In this document: in pieces, positions 20,009 through 31,283 of the stretch | Layout of the letters: the number at the start of each line of letters is the position of its first letter | Numbering within the stretch: position 1 is the stretch's first letter | NCBI RefSeq assembly: GCF_000342045.1 | Contig: NZ_AONQ01000009.1 | Coordinates: forward strand, 1-64,000 | Length of the DNA stretch: 64,000 bases | DNA from: Paramagnetospirillum caucaseum | GTDB lineage: Bacteria; Pseudomonadota; Alphaproteobacteria; Rhodospirillales; Magnetospirillaceae | Reading direction: 5' to 3' | Translations under genes and position numbers: made by a program | The notes under the pieces: generated by a model | Told to the model about the DNA's origin: nothing | The model's input: only the letters and a program-made list of their open reading frames with translations | Databases searched by the model: none

Positions 20009-20476
20009 TCAGTACAGACGCTTGAGCAGGCTGATCAAAAGGCGCCGATCGCCCTCGGACAGTCCGGCGGAAAAATCCAGGTCCTGGCGGACCACTCCTT
20101 CCTCGATGCGGCGCAGCGCCAATTTGCCCTCGGGCGTCATGCGCAGGTGGTAGGAGCGGCGGTCGTTGGGGGCGGCGTCGCGGCGGATCAGCCCCTTGTC
20201 CTCCAGGGCGTTGACCACCTTGACGATGGACGAGCGGTCCACCTCCATCACCTCGGCCAGACGGCTCTGGGTCAGGCCGGAATTGTTGGCGATCACCTGC
20301 AGCATGCCGTAGAGGCCGGGCGTGATGCCCTCGGCGGCGGTGACGGTCTGGGCGAAATGCTTGAAGGCCGCCACCTGGGCACGGCGCAGGTGAAACCCCA
20401 GCTCGTCGGTCATGGGACCGAAGGAGGTTCCCCTTCCCTCGTCCTGTTCGGCGGCGATGACCTGACTGCCCGACAT
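20009..20476 (-). CDS. MarR-family regulator of the hcr operon
   Basis: A 155-residue winged-helix repressor. The recognition-helix region is [32 protein letters not shown] and the wing carries the family [14 protein letters not shown]. MarR proteins of aromatic catabolism (BadR, CouR, HbaR-type circuits) respond to aryl-CoA thioesters. It is the first gene of the operon hcrCAB-xdhC, so it is probably autoregulated and senses a pathway CoA ester. Two dyads lie in its 95-base promoter region. An internal Met at about residue 22 (MTDELGF) is an alternative start. Confidence 0.85.
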   Translation of the reverse strand: MSGSQVIAAEQDEGRGTSFGPMTDELGFHLRRAQVAAFKHFAQTVTAAEGITPGLYGMLQVIANNSGLTQSRLAEVMEVDRSSIVKVVNALEDKGLIRRDAAPNDRRSYHLRMTPEGKLALRRIEEGVVRQDLDFSAGLSEGDRRLLISLLKRLY

Positions 20477-20506
20477 GGCGATACCCTCATTCCAATTCCG
20501 GGCATT

Positions 20507-20521
20507 GTTGACCAGGTCAAC
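20507..20521 (-). promoter_or_regulatory. Palindrome GTTGACC-A-GGTCAAC, candidate MarR operator
   Basis: A perfect 15-bp dyad 31 bases upstream of the marR-type start. Size and symmetry fit a MarR dimer site, and its place between the promoter region and the ATG would block transcription of marR-hcrCAB-xdhC. Assignment is by position. Confidence 0.55.
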
Positions 20522-20535
20522 GACTTTGGCAACAA

Positions 20536-20558
20536 GATTGTTTACCTAGCAAACAATC
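20536..20558 (-). promoter_or_regulatory. Inverted repeat GATTGTTT-N7-AAACAATC, candidate operator
   Basis: Perfect eight-base arms (20536-20543 and 20551-20558) separated by ACCTAGC, 14 bases beyond the first palindrome. The sequence is AT-rich within a GC-rich genome and probably overlaps the -35 region of the marR promoter. It may be the primary operator, with the 20507 dyad as an auxiliary site or a site for a second regulator. Confidence 0.5.
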
Positions 20559-20571
20559 GCGGCGATATCGT

Positions 20572-20958
20572 TCACGTCGCCAGTTCCTCCAGGATCGGGC
20601 ATGCGGGATGATCGTCGCCGCAGCAGCGGGTGGTGAGGTCCAGCAGGGTGCGGCGGATGGTATCCAGTTCGGCGATCTTGCGCTCGATGTCGGCCACATG
20701 CTTCAGGGCGATGGCCTTGACGTCGGCGCTGGCCCGCGAGCGGTCGCGCCACAGTTCCAGCAGCCCGGCCACGTTCCCCACCGAAAAGCCCAGCGAACGC
20801 GCCCGGTGGATGAAGCGCAACGTCTCCACCTCGTTGGCGGTATAGGCGCGGTAGCCAGCGGCGGTGCGCCCCGCCGCCGGGATCAGGCCGACGGATTCGT
20901 AATAGCGGATGGTCTTGGCCGAGACGCCGGAGCGCCGTGCCGCCTCGCCGATGTTCAT
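20572..20958 (-). CDS. cueR: CueR-type copper-responsive MerR regulator
   Basis: A 128-residue MerR-family activator: helix-turn-helix MNIGEAARRSGVSAKTIRYYES, coiled dimerisation helix, and a C-terminal metal loop CCGDDHPACPIL. The two key cysteines, eight residues apart, match the Cu(I)/Ag(I)/Au(I) loop of CueR and not the mercury pattern of MerR. It is encoded downstream of copA and overlaps it by four bases, so it is co-transcribed with its target. A matching dyad with a 19-bp spacer lies in front of copA. Confidence 0.88.
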   Translation of the reverse strand: MNIGEAARRSGVSAKTIRYYESVGLIPAAGRTAAGYRAYTANEVETLRFIHRARSLGFSVGNVAGLLELWRDRSRASADVKAIALKHVADIERKIAELDTIRRTLLDLTTRCCGDDHPACPILEELAT

Positions 20959-23129
20959 TTCATCCTCCAGCGCCGCAGCAACAGGGAATTGCTCACCACC
21001 GACACCGAGGACATGGCCATGGCGGCGCCGGCGATCACCGGGGTCAGCAGGCCGAGCGCCGCCGCCGGAATGGCCACCACGTTGTAGGCGAAGGCCCAGA
21101 ACAGGTTCTGGCGGATTTTCGACGTGGTGGCGCGCGAGATGGCGATGGCCTCGGGCAGACGAGCGGGGTCGCCCTTGACCAGGGTGATGCCCGCCGCCTG
21201 CATGGCCACGTCGGTACCGGTGCCCATGGCGATGCCGATATGGGCGGCGGCCAGGGCCGGGGCGTCGTTGATGCCGTCACCCACCATGGCCACCACCTTG
21301 CCCTCGTCCTTCAGGCGGCGGATTTCCGCCTCCTTGTCCTCGGGCAGCACCTCGGCCAGCACCCGGTCGACCCCGGCGGCGCGGGCCACCGCGGCGGCCG
21401 CGCGGGCATTGTCGCCGGTCAGCATCACCGCCCCGATGCCCATCGCCTTCAGCCGCGCCACGGCGCCGGCCGCGCTGGTCTTGACGGGATCGGCCACCGC
21501 GACGAAGCCCAGCATGCGCGCTCCTTCCGCCACCCACATCAGGGTGCGGCCCTGAGCCTCCTCGGCCTCGGCGGCGGCGGCCAGCGGACCCGGAACGATG
21601 CCACGCTCGGCCATCAGCCGGCGGCTGCCGATCAGCAGGGCACGGCCCTCGACCTCGGCCTCCAGCCCCCTTCCGGGCAGGCTGCGGAAGGCGCCGAGCG
21701 GCGAAAGGGACGTACCGGCGGCGGCCAGCAGGGCGCGGGCCAGGGGATGCTCGCTGCCCTGCTGGGCGGAAGCGGCAAGGCGCAGCAGGCCGGCCCCGTC
21801 GCCGTCGGCGGCCCTGACCGCCGCCACCGCCGGGCGGCCCTCGGTCAGCGTCCCGGTCTTGTCGAACACCATCACCTGGACCTTGTGGGCCAGTTCCAGC
21901 GCCTCGGCGTCCTTGATCAGGATACCGTGCCGCGCCGCCAGCCCGGTGCCGACCATGATGCCGGTGGGGGTGGCGAGGCCGAGCGCGCAAGGGCATGCGA
22001 TGACCAGCACCGACACCGCCGCCACGAAGGCGGTCTGCAGGTCGCCGGCCAGCAGCCACCAGCCGAGGAAGGAAGCCAAAGCGATCGCCGTCACCACCGG
22101 CACGAACACGGCGGAGATGCGGTCCACCAGCTTCTGCACCGGCGCCTTGGCCGCCTGGGCGCCCTGGACCATGCGGATGATGCGGCTGATGGTGGATTGG
22201 GCCCCGACCCGGATCGCCGCGACCCGCAGCAACCCGTCGCCGTTGACCGAACCGGCCACCACCTCGTCGCCGGGACCGCGCGGCACCGGCAGGCTTTCGC
22301 CGGTGATCAGCGATTCGTCCATCTGGGACTCGCCGTCCACCACCTTGCCGTCGACGGGAGCGCGCTCGCCGGGGCGGATCAGCACCACCTCGCCCACCGC
22401 CACCAGAGCGGCGGGAACCTCGATGACCAGTCCGTCGCGCTCGACCCGCGCGGTGTCGGGCTTGAGGCGCATCAGGGCGCGGATCGCCCCGGCGGCGGAG
22501 CGCTTGGCGCGGCCTTCCAGCAGCTTGCCCAGCAGCACCAGGGTGATGACCACCGAAGCGCCTTCGAAATAGAGATTGCCGTGATGGGCGTCGCCGGCCA
22601 CCACATGCCAGGCCGACAGGCCGAAGGCGGCGGAGGTGCCCAGCACCACCAGCACGTCCATGTTGCCCACCCCGCCCTTCAGCGAGGCCCAGGCGCCGGT
22701 ATAAAAGCGCGCCCCGATCCAGAACTGCACCGGCGCCGCCAGCAGCAGCTGGATTTCCGCCGGAATCATGATGTGCAGCCCGGCCATGTCCAGCACCATC
22801 TGCCCGACCAGCGGCAGGGTCAGCAGGGCGGAAATGATCAGCAGGCGCAGATGGCGGGCCGATTCGGCGGCATGCTCGGCCTCCTCCCGGTCCAGGTCCT
22901 CGTCGCCCTGTTGGGCGAGATCGGCCTGGAAGCCGGCCTTGACGATGGCCGAGACCAAATCCTCCGGCCGCGCCCTGCCGCCGTCGAAACGGATGTCGGC
23001 GCGCTCGGCCGCCAGGCTGACCAGCGCCTGCTCGACGCCGTCCACCTTGCCCAACACCCGCTCCAGGCGGGTGGAACAGGCGGCGCAGGTCATTCCCTTC
23101 ACCGGCAACGACAGGCTTTGACTGGTCAT
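20955..23129 (-). CDS. copA: Copper-exporting P1B-type ATPase
   Basis: A 724-residue Cu(I) pump of the inner membrane. One N-terminal heavy-metal domain has GMTCAACSTRLE (about 14-25), followed by eight predicted membrane helices. The transmembrane metal site is CPC in VIACPCALGLATPTG, the phosphorylation site DKTGTLTEG, with the HP motif SEHPLA and GDGINDAPALA hinge. P1B-1 helix residues MSSVSVV are near the C-terminus. It exports excess cytoplasmic copper. Its promoter shows a CueR operator and the regulator gene overlaps its 3' end. Confidence 0.92.
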   Translation of the reverse strand: MTSQSLSLPVKGMTCAACSTRLERVLGKVDGVEQALVSLAAERADIRFDGGRARPEDLVSAIVKAGFQADLAQQGDEDLDREEAEHAAESARHLRLLIISALLTLPLVGQMVLDMAGLHIMIPAEIQLLLAAPVQFWIGARFYTGAWASLKGGVGNMDVLVVLGTSAAFGLSAWHVVAGDAHHGNLYFEGASVVITLVLLGKLLEGRAKRSAAGAIRALMRLKPDTARVERDGLVIEVPAALVAVGEVVLIRPGERAPVDGKVVDGESQMDESLITGESLPVPRGPGDEVVAGSVNGDGLLRVAAIRVGAQSTISRIIRMVQGAQAAKAPVQKLVDRISAVFVPVVTAIALASFLGWWLLAGDLQTAFVAAVSVLVIACPCALGLATPTGIMVGTGLAARHGILIKDAEALELAHKVQVMVFDKTGTLTEGRPAVAAVRAADGDGAGLLRLAASAQQGSEHPLARALLAAAGTSLSPLGAFRSLPGRGLEAEVEGRALLIGSRRLMAERGIVPGPLAAAAEAEEAQGRTLMWVAEGARMLGFVAVADPVKTSAAGAVARLKAMGIGAVMLTGDNARAAAAVARAAGVDRVLAEVLPEDKEAEIRRLKDEGKVVAMVGDGINDAPALAAAHIGIAMGTGTDVAMQAAGITLVKGDPARLPEAIAISRATTSKIRQNLFWAFAYNVVAIPAAALGLLTPVIAGAAMAMSSVSVVSNSLLLRRWRMK

Positions 23130-23161
23130 GGCTGGGTCCTCGGCTGGCGATTCATGGACCC

Positions 23162-23192
23162 AGTGTTGACCTTCCCGTCACTGGAAGGTCAA
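23162..23192 (-). promoter_or_regulatory. CueR-dependent promoter of copA-cueR
   Basis: On the minus strand the -35 TTGACC (complement of 23187-23192) and the -10-like AACACT (complement of 23162-23167) are exactly 19 bases apart, the overlong spacing that MerR-family activators correct by twisting DNA. The spacer carries the dyad GACCTTCC-N7-GGAAGGTC (23168-23190), nearly the textbook CueR box. The expected start of transcription is about 25 bases before the copA ATG. Confidence 0.85.
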
Positions 23193-23207
23193 CACCTGTT
23201 TTCGCCG

Positions 23208-24887
23208 TCAGGCGGTCTTGACGCCCGTCAGGAAATTGGCGACGACGCCCCGGAGCGAATCCGCCTGGCGGTTGACCGCCTGGACCGAAGTCAGCACCGT
23301 GGTGGCCACCGAACCGGTCTCCTCGGCGGCCTGGGTGACGCCGCCGATATTGGCCGACACCTCCTGGGTGCCCGAGGCGGCCTGCTGGACGTTGCGGGCG
23401 ATTTCCGCCGTGGCGGCGCTCTGTTCCTCCACCGCCGAGGCGATGGCCGCCGAAATCTGGTTGATCTCCTCGATGCGCTTGACGATGCCGCCGATGGCGT
23501 CCACCGCCTGGAGGGTGGCCTCCTGCACGGCGGAAATCTGCTGGCTGATCTCCTCGGTGGCGCGGCCGGTCTGGTTGGCGAGGTGCTTGACCTCGCCGGC
23601 CACCACCGCGAAGCCCTTGCCGGCATCCCCGGCCCTGGCCGCCTCGATGGTGGCGTTGAGGGCGAGAAGGTTGGTCTGGCTGGCGATGTCGTTGATCAGC
23701 TTGACCACGTCGCCGATGCGCGCCGAGCTTTCCGCCAGGCCGTTGACCGTCTGGTTGGTCCTGGCGGCCTCGTCGGCGGCGAGGCGGGCCACCTGCGAGG
23801 ATTGAGTGACCTGACGGCCGATCTCGTGGATGGAGGCGGCCAGTTCCTCGGCGGCCGACGCCACGGTCTGGACGCTGGACGACGCCTCCTCGGTGGCGGC
23901 GGCGACCAGCACCGCCTGCCGGCTGGTCTGCTGCGCCGTGGCGCTCATGGCCTGGGCCGCCTGCTCCATGTCGTGGGAGGCCGCGGACACCTCACCCAGC
24001 ATGCGCGAGACGGCATTGTCGAAATCGCGGGTAAGATTCTCGACAGCGCGGCCGCGCGCCACGTTGCGCTCCTGGGCGGCCTTCTGCTCCGCCTCGAGCT
24101 GTTCGCTGCGGATCATGTTGTCCTTGAAGGTCTGCATGGCCGCCGCCATGCGCCCCACCTCGTCGGTCCGCCCCTGAGCCGGAATGACCACCGACAGGTC
24201 CTTGTCGGCCAGGCGGTTCATGGCGGCGGTCATGGCGATGATGGGAGTCGCTATGCTGTTGCGCAGCATCAGGCCGAACGCCACCACCAGGGTGATCACC
24301 GCCGCCACCGCGCCGATCATGACCGCCCGCGACCAGGAATAAAGGGCGGCGGCGGTTTCGGATGCCCCCTTCGCCCCTTCCGCGTTGATCTGCACCGCCT
24401 TGGCGGCATGCATCTGGGAATCGGCATAGAGTTTCACGTTGGCCAGCACCATGTCGCGGGCGGCGTCGTTCTGGTTCTGGCGGGAAAGCTCCAGCACCTT
24501 GGCGGCCATGGCGTCGTAATCGGCCATCACCTTGGTCCAGGCTTCGTAATTGGCCCTTTCCTCCGGCGTGGCCAGGAGCTTGGCGTAACGCTCCTTGGCG
24601 GCCCTGAAGTCCTTGACCTGGGCTTCCAGAAGCCGTTCGACCTCGACCATCTGCTTGTCGTCGGTGGTCAGGATATGGCGGAACGTGGTCGCCCGTTGCT
24701 TGCCCAGCAACCCATCGACCTCGCGGGCCGCGCCGAGCCCCGGCAGCCAGTTCTCCGCGATATCGAGGGTCGCCAGGTTCATGGTCGCCAGGCGATTGAT
24801 GGCGAAGGCCGACAGGCCGATCACCACGATGAGAACCAGCCCGAAGGCGATCAGCAGTTTCTGGGCGACGTTGAAACGGTCAAGCAT
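23208..24887 (-). CDS. Methyl-accepting chemotaxis protein
   Basis: A 559-residue transmembrane receptor. A membrane helix (about 10-30) is followed by a periplasmic four-helix-bundle-type sensor (about 35-185), a second helix (about 190-212), a HAMP domain (RNSIATPIIAMTAAMNRLADKDL) and a cytoplasmic signalling domain with the kinase-contact tip LALNATIEAARAGDAGKGFAVV. The ATG at 24887 gives a proper N-terminus; the longer open frame is untranslated leader. No che genes are nearby, so it works with a central array. The ligand cannot be read from the sequence. Confidence 0.92.
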   Translation of the reverse strand: MLDRFNVAQKLLIAFGLVLIVVIGLSAFAINRLATMNLATLDIAENWLPGLGAAREVDGLLGKQRATTFRHILTTDDKQMVEVERLLEAQVKDFRAAKERYAKLLATPEERANYEAWTKVMADYDAMAAKVLELSRQNQNDAARDMVLANVKLYADSQMHAAKAVQINAEGAKGASETAAALYSWSRAVMIGAVAAVITLVVAFGLMLRNSIATPIIAMTAAMNRLADKDLSVVIPAQGRTDEVGRMAAAMQTFKDNMIRSEQLEAEQKAAQERNVARGRAVENLTRDFDNAVSRMLGEVSAASHDMEQAAQAMSATAQQTSRQAVLVAAATEEASSSVQTVASAAEELAASIHEIGRQVTQSSQVARLAADEAARTNQTVNGLAESSARIGDVVKLINDIASQTNLLALNATIEAARAGDAGKGFAVVAGEVKHLANQTGRATEEISQQISAVQEATLQAVDAIGGIVKRIEEINQISAAIASAVEEQSAATAEIARNVQQAASGTQEVSANIGGVTQAAEETGSVATTVLTSVQAVNRQADSLRGVVANFLTGVKTA

Positions 24888-25128
24888 GAACGTGACCCCT
24901 TGAATACGGGGGCGGCTCCGGCGGCCCTCGCCGGCACTCCCCTGACTTAAGGAATAGTCTCCCCAAGCAACTGGGCATGGCCGATGGAATTGGCAAGCCC
25001 CGCGCCGGCCGGCGGGGAAAAGCGCGGCGATCATCCCGCCGGAACCGCCTTGGCAGTTGACAGAACCGCCCGTCCGAGTAGGTTTCTTGCCATCCGACTG
25101 AATTGAAGCCGTCAGCCAGGGTGGGGGG

Positions 25129-26043
25129 ATGGAGTACTTTCTCCAGCAATTGATCAACGGATTGACCCTGGGCGCCATCTACGGTCTGGTCGCCCTTGGT
25201 TACACCATGGTTTACGGCGTGCTGGGCATGATCAATTTCGCCCACGGCACCATCTACATGGTGGGCGCGTTCATTTCACTGATCACCTTCCTGGCCGCCA
25301 CCACGGTGCTGGGCACCTCGGTGCCGCTGGCCCTGGTGCTGACCCTGTTCGCCGCCATGGGGCTGACCGCCCTGTGGGGGTGGAGCGTCGAGCGGGTGGC
25401 CTATCGCCCGTTGCGCGCCGCGCCGCGTCTGGCGCCGCTGATCTCGGCCATCGGCGTCTCCATCGTCTTGCAGAACTTCGTCGCCCAGGCCCAGGGGGCG
25501 CGGGCCAAGCCGCTGCCGCCGGTGTTCCGGGGCGGCGTCACCCTGATGGACAGCGGCGATTTCGTGGTCAGCCTCAGCTGGATGCAGATGGTCATCATGG
25601 CGCTGACGCTCGGCCTGATGGCGGCGTTCACCTGGGTGATCACCCGCACCGCCCTGGGCCGCGCCCAGCGGGCCTGCGAGCAGGACATGAAGATGGCCTC
25701 GCTGCTGGGTATCGACGTGGACCGGGTGATCTCCACCACCTTCGTCATCGGCGCCGGGCTGGCCGGGGTGGCCGGCATGATGGTCACCCTCTATTACGGG
25801 GTGATCGACTTCTATATCGGCTTCCTGGCCGGCATCAAGGCGTTCACCGCCGCCGTGCTGGGCGGCATCGGCTCGCTGCCCGGTGCCATGCTGGGCGGCT
25901 TGCTGATCGGCCTGATCGAGGCGTTCTGGTCGGCCTATTTCTCCATCGAGTACAAGGACGTCGCCACCTTCTCCATCCTGGTGGCGGTGCTGGTGTTCCG
26001 CCCCACCGGCCTGCTGGGGCAGCCGGACGTGGAGAAGATCTGA
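25129..26043 (+). CDS. livH: LivH-type branched-chain amino acid ABC permease (second set)
   Basis: A 304-residue permease starting [40 protein letters not shown], the classic LivH N-terminus, and containing [24 protein letters not shown] as ATPase coupling loop and [17 protein letters not shown]. It is closer to canonical branched-chain amino acid systems than the first set. A TTGACA box at 25057-25062 with a poor -10 17 bases later may be the promoter. No binding-protein gene precedes it; the upstream gene is a divergent chemoreceptor. Confidence 0.9.
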   Translation: MEYFLQQLINGLTLGAIYGLVALGYTMVYGVLGMINFAHGTIYMVGAFISLITFLAATTVLGTSVPLALVLTLFAAMGLTALWGWSVERVAYRPLRAAPRLAPLISAIGVSIVLQNFVAQAQGARAKPLPPVFRGGVTLMDSGDFVVSLSWMQMVIMALTLGLMAAFTWVITRTALGRAQRACEQDMKMASLLGIDVDRVISTTFVIGAGLAGVAGMMVTLYYGVIDFYIGFLAGIKAFTAAVLGGIGSLPGAMLGGLLIGLIEAFWSAYFSIEYKDVATFSILVAVLVFRPTGLLGQPDVEKI

Positions 26044-26044
26044 C

Positions 26045-27285
26045 ATGGGGGGCAAGGCCCGCGCCCTGGCTGTGGACGCCGCCCTCGGCGGGCTGGTGGC
26101 CGCCGCCATGGCGCTGCCCATGCTGGGCGTGCGGCTGGAGGACGGGGCCACCGGCCTTTCCCTCGGCGGCCGCTTCGACTGGGTGTTGTGGGCGGCGGGC
26201 ATCGTGGCCGGCGGGCGGCTGCTGATCGGCGCGCTCCGCCTGACCCTGGCCGGCAGGGGGCCCAGCCTGCCGGCGCCGCCGCGCGCCCTGATAACCTATG
26301 TGGGCTGGGCCATGGTGGCCTTCGCCCTGATCCTGCCCTTCCTGCCCTTCGCCGGGCGCAACATGGTGGACAAGGCCACCCTGGTGCTGATCTACGTCAT
26401 GCTGGGCTGGGGCCTCAACATCGTGGTGGGACTGGCCGGCCTGCTGGATCTGGGCTTCGTCGCCTTCTACGCCGTCGGGGCCTATTCCTACGCCCTGCTG
26501 AGCCAGACCTTCGGCCTGTCGTTCTGGCTCTGCCTGCCCCTGGCCGGAATGCTGGCCGCCGGGTTCGGGCTGGTGCTGGGCTTCCCGGTGCTGCGCCTGC
26601 GCGGCGACTACATCGCCATCGTCACCATGGGCCTGGGCGAGATCATCCGGGTGGTGCTGCAGAACTGGCAGGACGTCACCGGCGGCCCCAACGGCATTTC
26701 CGGCATCGAGCGCCCGTCGTTCTTCGGCCTGTCGTTCAAGATGGTCCCGCCCGAGGGAAGCCGCGGCTTCGCCGAATTCTTCGGCCTGGACTACTCCGCC
26801 GACCACCGGGTGATCTTTCTCTACTTCCTGATCCTGGCCCTGGCGCTGCTGACCAATCTTTTCACCCTGCGCATCCGCCGCCTGCCGGTGGGCCGCGCCT
26901 GGGAGGCGCTGCGGGAAGACGAGATCGCCTGCCGCTCGCTCGGCATCAACCCCACCACGGTCAAGCTGTCGGCCTTCGCCACGGGGGCCATGTTCGCCGG
27001 CTTCGCCGGGTCGTTCTTCGCGACACGGCAGGGCTTCATCAGCCCGGAAAGCTTCACCTTCCACGAATCGGCGGTGATCCTGGCCATCGTGGTGCTGGGC
27101 GGCATGGGCAGCCAGATCGGCATCGTGCTGGCCGCCCTGCTGCTGGTCGGCCTGCCGGAATGGTTCCGCGAGCTGCAGCAGTTCCGCATGCTGGCCTTCG
27201 GCGGCGCCATGGTGCTGATCATGCTGTGGAAGCCGTCGGGACTGCTGTCGACCCGTGAGCCCGCCATCCGCTTAAAGGACGCCCC

Positions 27286-27289
<4 letters not shown>
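26045..27289 (+). CDS. livM: LivM-type branched-chain amino acid ABC permease (second set)
   Basis: A 414-residue permease, with an N-terminal extension of about 100 residues holding two or three extra hydrophobic segments, as in E. coli LivM. The core contains [31 protein letters not shown], then [20 protein letters not shown] and the coupling loop [18 protein letters not shown]. The ATG follows the livH stop by one base and its own stop overlaps livG (ATGA), so livHMGF are translated as a unit. Confidence 0.9.
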
Positions 27290-28804
<1,515 letters not shown>

Positions 28805-28808
<4 letters not shown>

Positions 28809-29131
28809 TCACCTCGCTTCCCGTCTTCGCCGGCCTGACCCTCATCCTGTTCGGCGGCTGCGCCTTCATGACCGGCCAGGCCCTGGCCGCCACCTGGCGG
28901 CCCCTGTGGCAGGTGATCCCCTATGCCCTGATGCTGGGCGCCGCCGACCGCTTCCTCGGCTTCGCCCTGTTCGGCGGCGAACTGCTGTCGCTTGCCGGCT
29001 GGCTGCTGGACAGCGCCGTGCTGGCCGCCATCGGGCTGCTGGCCTGGCGCCGGACCCTGGTCCGCCGCATGGCGGAGCAATATCCCTGGCTCTACGTCCG
29101 CACCGGGCCGTTCAGCCTGCGCAAGCTCTGA
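28805..29131 (+). CDS. Small membrane protein linked to the Liv transporter (DUF6867-like)
   Basis: A 108-residue protein with three hydrophobic segments (about 5-27, 38-58 and 62-85) and a basic C-terminal tail RRTLVRRMAEQYPWLY. Its start overlaps livF (ATGA), so it is made in step with the transporter. I recall small membrane proteins of this type (DUF6867) next to liv genes in alphaproteobacteria; no function is known. It could be an accessory or quality-control subunit. It ends one base from a convergent gene, without a visible terminator. Confidence 0.7.
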
Positions 29132-29132
29132 C

Positions 29133-30467
29133 CTACTCGGCGGGCTCCACCCGGTTGCGGCCCGTGGCCTTGGCGCGGTAGAGCGCCGCGTCGGCGCGGC
29201 CCAGGCAGGCCTCCAGCCCCTCGCCCGCGCCCACCTTGCACTCGGCGACACCGAAGCTGGCGCTGAGCGTGATGGGCTCGCCGCCGCTGACCGGCACCTG
29301 CAGCCCGGCGAGGCGGATGCGCAGGCGCTCGGCCACCACCAAAGCGGGGTTCAGCGCGGTCTCGGGCAGGGCGATGGCGAATTCCTCGCCGCCCATGCGG
29401 CCGATGATGTCCTGGTCGCGCAACAGGTCGCGGGCCATGACCACGAAGGATTTCAGCGCCTCGTCGCCCGCCGCGTGGCCGCGCTGGTCGTTGATGCGCT
29501 TGAAGTGGTCGAGATCGATCATCAGCAGCGACAAAGGCCGGCCATAGCGGCCGGCGCGCTGAATTTCCGCCGCGGTGCTCTGCATGAAATGCCGGCGGTT
29601 GCAGGCCTCGGTGAGGAAATCGGTGGTGGCCAGCTGCACCAGTTCCTTCTGGACGCAGGCCCGCTCCAGCGCCAGCCCGACCCGGCGAGCCAGTTCGCGC
29701 ACCAGCTCGCGCTCGGAGGTGGAAAAGGCCTCGTCGCCCTCGGCGGGCGGCGTCTCGGTCCAGCAGATCTCGATGCGCCCGGCCGGGCGCGAGCCGGCGA
29801 ACACCTGGGCCTCCAGGCGGCAGGCGGTTTCCACGAAGCCGGGGGTTTCGACAATGCCGCTGGGCAACAGGCCGGTCATGCAACTGAGACGGACGCCGAT
29901 GGTGTCGGGCTTCAGCCAGGCGGAAGGCGCCTTGGCCACCACCTGCTCCAGCGCCACCTGCAGCGGCAGTTCGGGCGATTCCAGGATGCGCGACACGCCG
30001 TACATGCAGTCGATCTGCCGCATGCGGCGTTCCAGCTGGCGGTTGGCCTCCAGCGCCGCGTCGCGGGCCTCGCGCACCAGGATCTCGGCGCGCTTCCGGT
30101 GAATGGCGTAGCGGAAGGAGCGCGACAGGGAGGCGGCGTCGAGCTTGGCCTTGAGCAGGTAGTCCTGGGCGCCCTGCTCCAGCGCCATCAGCGCCTGCTG
30201 GTCGTCGTCGTGGTTGGTCAGCACCACCACCGCCAGTTCCGGCGCCGCGCCGCAGAAGCGCCGCACCGTCTCGTCACCCACCGAATCGGGCAGCGTCAGG
30301 TCGAGAAAGACCACGTGGTAGCGCTTGCGCTGGATGAACTCCAGCGCCGCGGCCAGCGAAGCGGCATGATCCACCTTGACGTTGGGGACCTTCTCCAGCT
30401 CGGCGAGGGTCAGCAGGGCCTGGGTCGGAGAATCCTCAACCAGCAGAGCGAACATGGTTTCCGACAA
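29133..30467 (-). CDS. Response regulator with GGDEF (diguanylate cyclase) output
   Basis: About 444 residues: an N-terminal receiver domain (about 5-122; ALLVEDSPTQ acidic pocket, VVFLDLTLPDS phospho-Asp, lysine in DYLLKAKLD), a central GAF-like sensor (about 140-275) and a GGDEF domain (about 285-440). The active site reads GGEEF with the inhibitory site RxxD (RDQD) just before it, so it should make cyclic-di-GMP with product inhibition. The longest frame starts at TTG 30467; the ATG at 30455 (MFALLVEDS) is an equally good start. No partner kinase is adjacent. Confidence 0.88.
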   Translation of the reverse strand: MSETMFALLVEDSPTQALLTLAELEKVPNVKVDHAASLAAALEFIQRKRYHVVFLDLTLPDSVGDETVRRFCGAAPELAVVVLTNHDDDQQALMALEQGAQDYLLKAKLDAASLSRSFRYAIHRKRAEILVREARDAALEANRQLERRMRQIDCMYGVSRILESPELPLQVALEQVVAKAPSAWLKPDTIGVRLSCMTGLLPSGIVETPGFVETACRLEAQVFAGSRPAGRIEICWTETPPAEGDEAFSTSERELVRELARRVGLALERACVQKELVQLATTDFLTEACNRRHFMQSTAAEIQRAGRYGRPLSLLMIDLDHFKRINDQRGHAAGDEALKSFVVMARDLLRDQDIIGRMGGEEFAIALPETALNPALVVAERLRIRLAGLQVPVSGGEPITLSASFGVAECKVGAGEGLEACLGRADAALYRAKATGRNRVEPAE

Positions 30468-30634
30468 GGCGCAGCGATCCCCCGAATTGGCCGACCCGCC
30501 CGGCCCGTTCCGCTGATACTAACCGCCTACGCCGGTTTGCGGAAGCGTGATGCGTGGTACACGGGAATGCCATATCATCGCCCCAATTCCGGGTGATTCT
30601 GTCATCGGTTCCCTTCTCCTCGAGGACGTCCGCC

Positions 30635-31264
30635 ATGCGCCGCCTGCCCGCCCTTGCCTCCGCCCTCGCCGCCGGACTGGCCCTCTCGGCCTGCCAGAGC
30701 GTGGACAATTCCGCCGGAAGCCCCAGCGTCTACATCGACCCCGGCAGCGTCGGGCCGGTCAAGGGCGTCGGCATCGAATCCCAGGACATCATCGGCATGA
30801 CCGACCAGATGATGCGCGACATGCTGGCCCAGCCCCGCCTGGCCAACGCCCAGGCGGCGCCCAACGTCATCATCGATTCCGAATACTTCCACAACGAGAG
30901 CTCGTCGCGCCTGAACAAGAACTCCATCACCGACCGGCTGCGGGTGGGCCTCAACCGCGCGGCGGCCGGCCGCATGCAGTTCGTCGGGCGCCACTACGCC
31001 GACATGGTGGCCAAGGAGCGCGAGCTGAAACGCCAGGGCGTGGTGGACAAGGCGACCCTGCCCGCCGCCCGCGCCCCCAAGGGCGGCGACTACCGCCTGG
31101 GCGGCCGCATCACCTCGCTCGATTCCCGCGATCCCAAGAGCGGCATGATGCAACGCTACAACCAGATCGTCTTCGAGATGGTCGACCTGGAAAGTTCGGA
31201 AATCGTCTGGAGCGGTATCTACGAATTCGCCAAGGCCGCCCAGGACGACATCATCTATCGCTAG
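30635..31264 (+). CDS. lpoB: LpoB-like penicillin-binding-protein activator lipoprotein
   Basis: A 209-residue outer-membrane lipoprotein with a signal peptide and lipobox LALSAC (Cys near residue 20). A mature domain follows with QDIIGMTDQMMRDMLAQPRL, KNSITDRLRVGLNRAAAGRMQFVGR and a late GRITSLDSRDPKSGM..YNQIVFEMVDLESSEIVWSGIYEF. This is the LpoB/CsgG-related fold, whose E. coli member activates the peptidoglycan synthase PBP1b. The ATG at 30635 starts the signal sequence; an upstream in-frame ATG at 30554 adds nothing conserved. It leads a four-gene envelope operon with a YcfL-like gene two genes down. Confidence 0.8.
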   Translation: MRRLPALASALAAGLALSACQSVDNSAGSPSVYIDPGSVGPVKGVGIESQDIIGMTDQMMRDMLAQPRLANAQAAPNVIIDSEYFHNESSSRLNKNSITDRLRVGLNRAAAGRMQFVGRHYADMVAKERELKRQGVVDKATLPAARAPKGGDYRLGGRITSLDSRDPKSGMMQRYNQIVFEMVDLESSEIVWSGIYEFAKAAQDDIIYR

Positions 31265-31283
31265 CCCCGAGGGGAACATTCCC

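Noticed and set aside
20937-24950. 1337-codon open frame on the + strand opposite cueR, copA and the chemoreceptor gene
   Set aside because: It is antisense to three well-recognised proteins, is rich in His/Gln/Arg/Gly as typical of GC-rich shadow frames, and has no domain.
25057-25086. Promoter with TTGACA before the second liv set
   Set aside because: The -35 is perfect, but no acceptable -10 lies at 16-18 bases, so it is mentioned only as a possibility and not listed as a feature.
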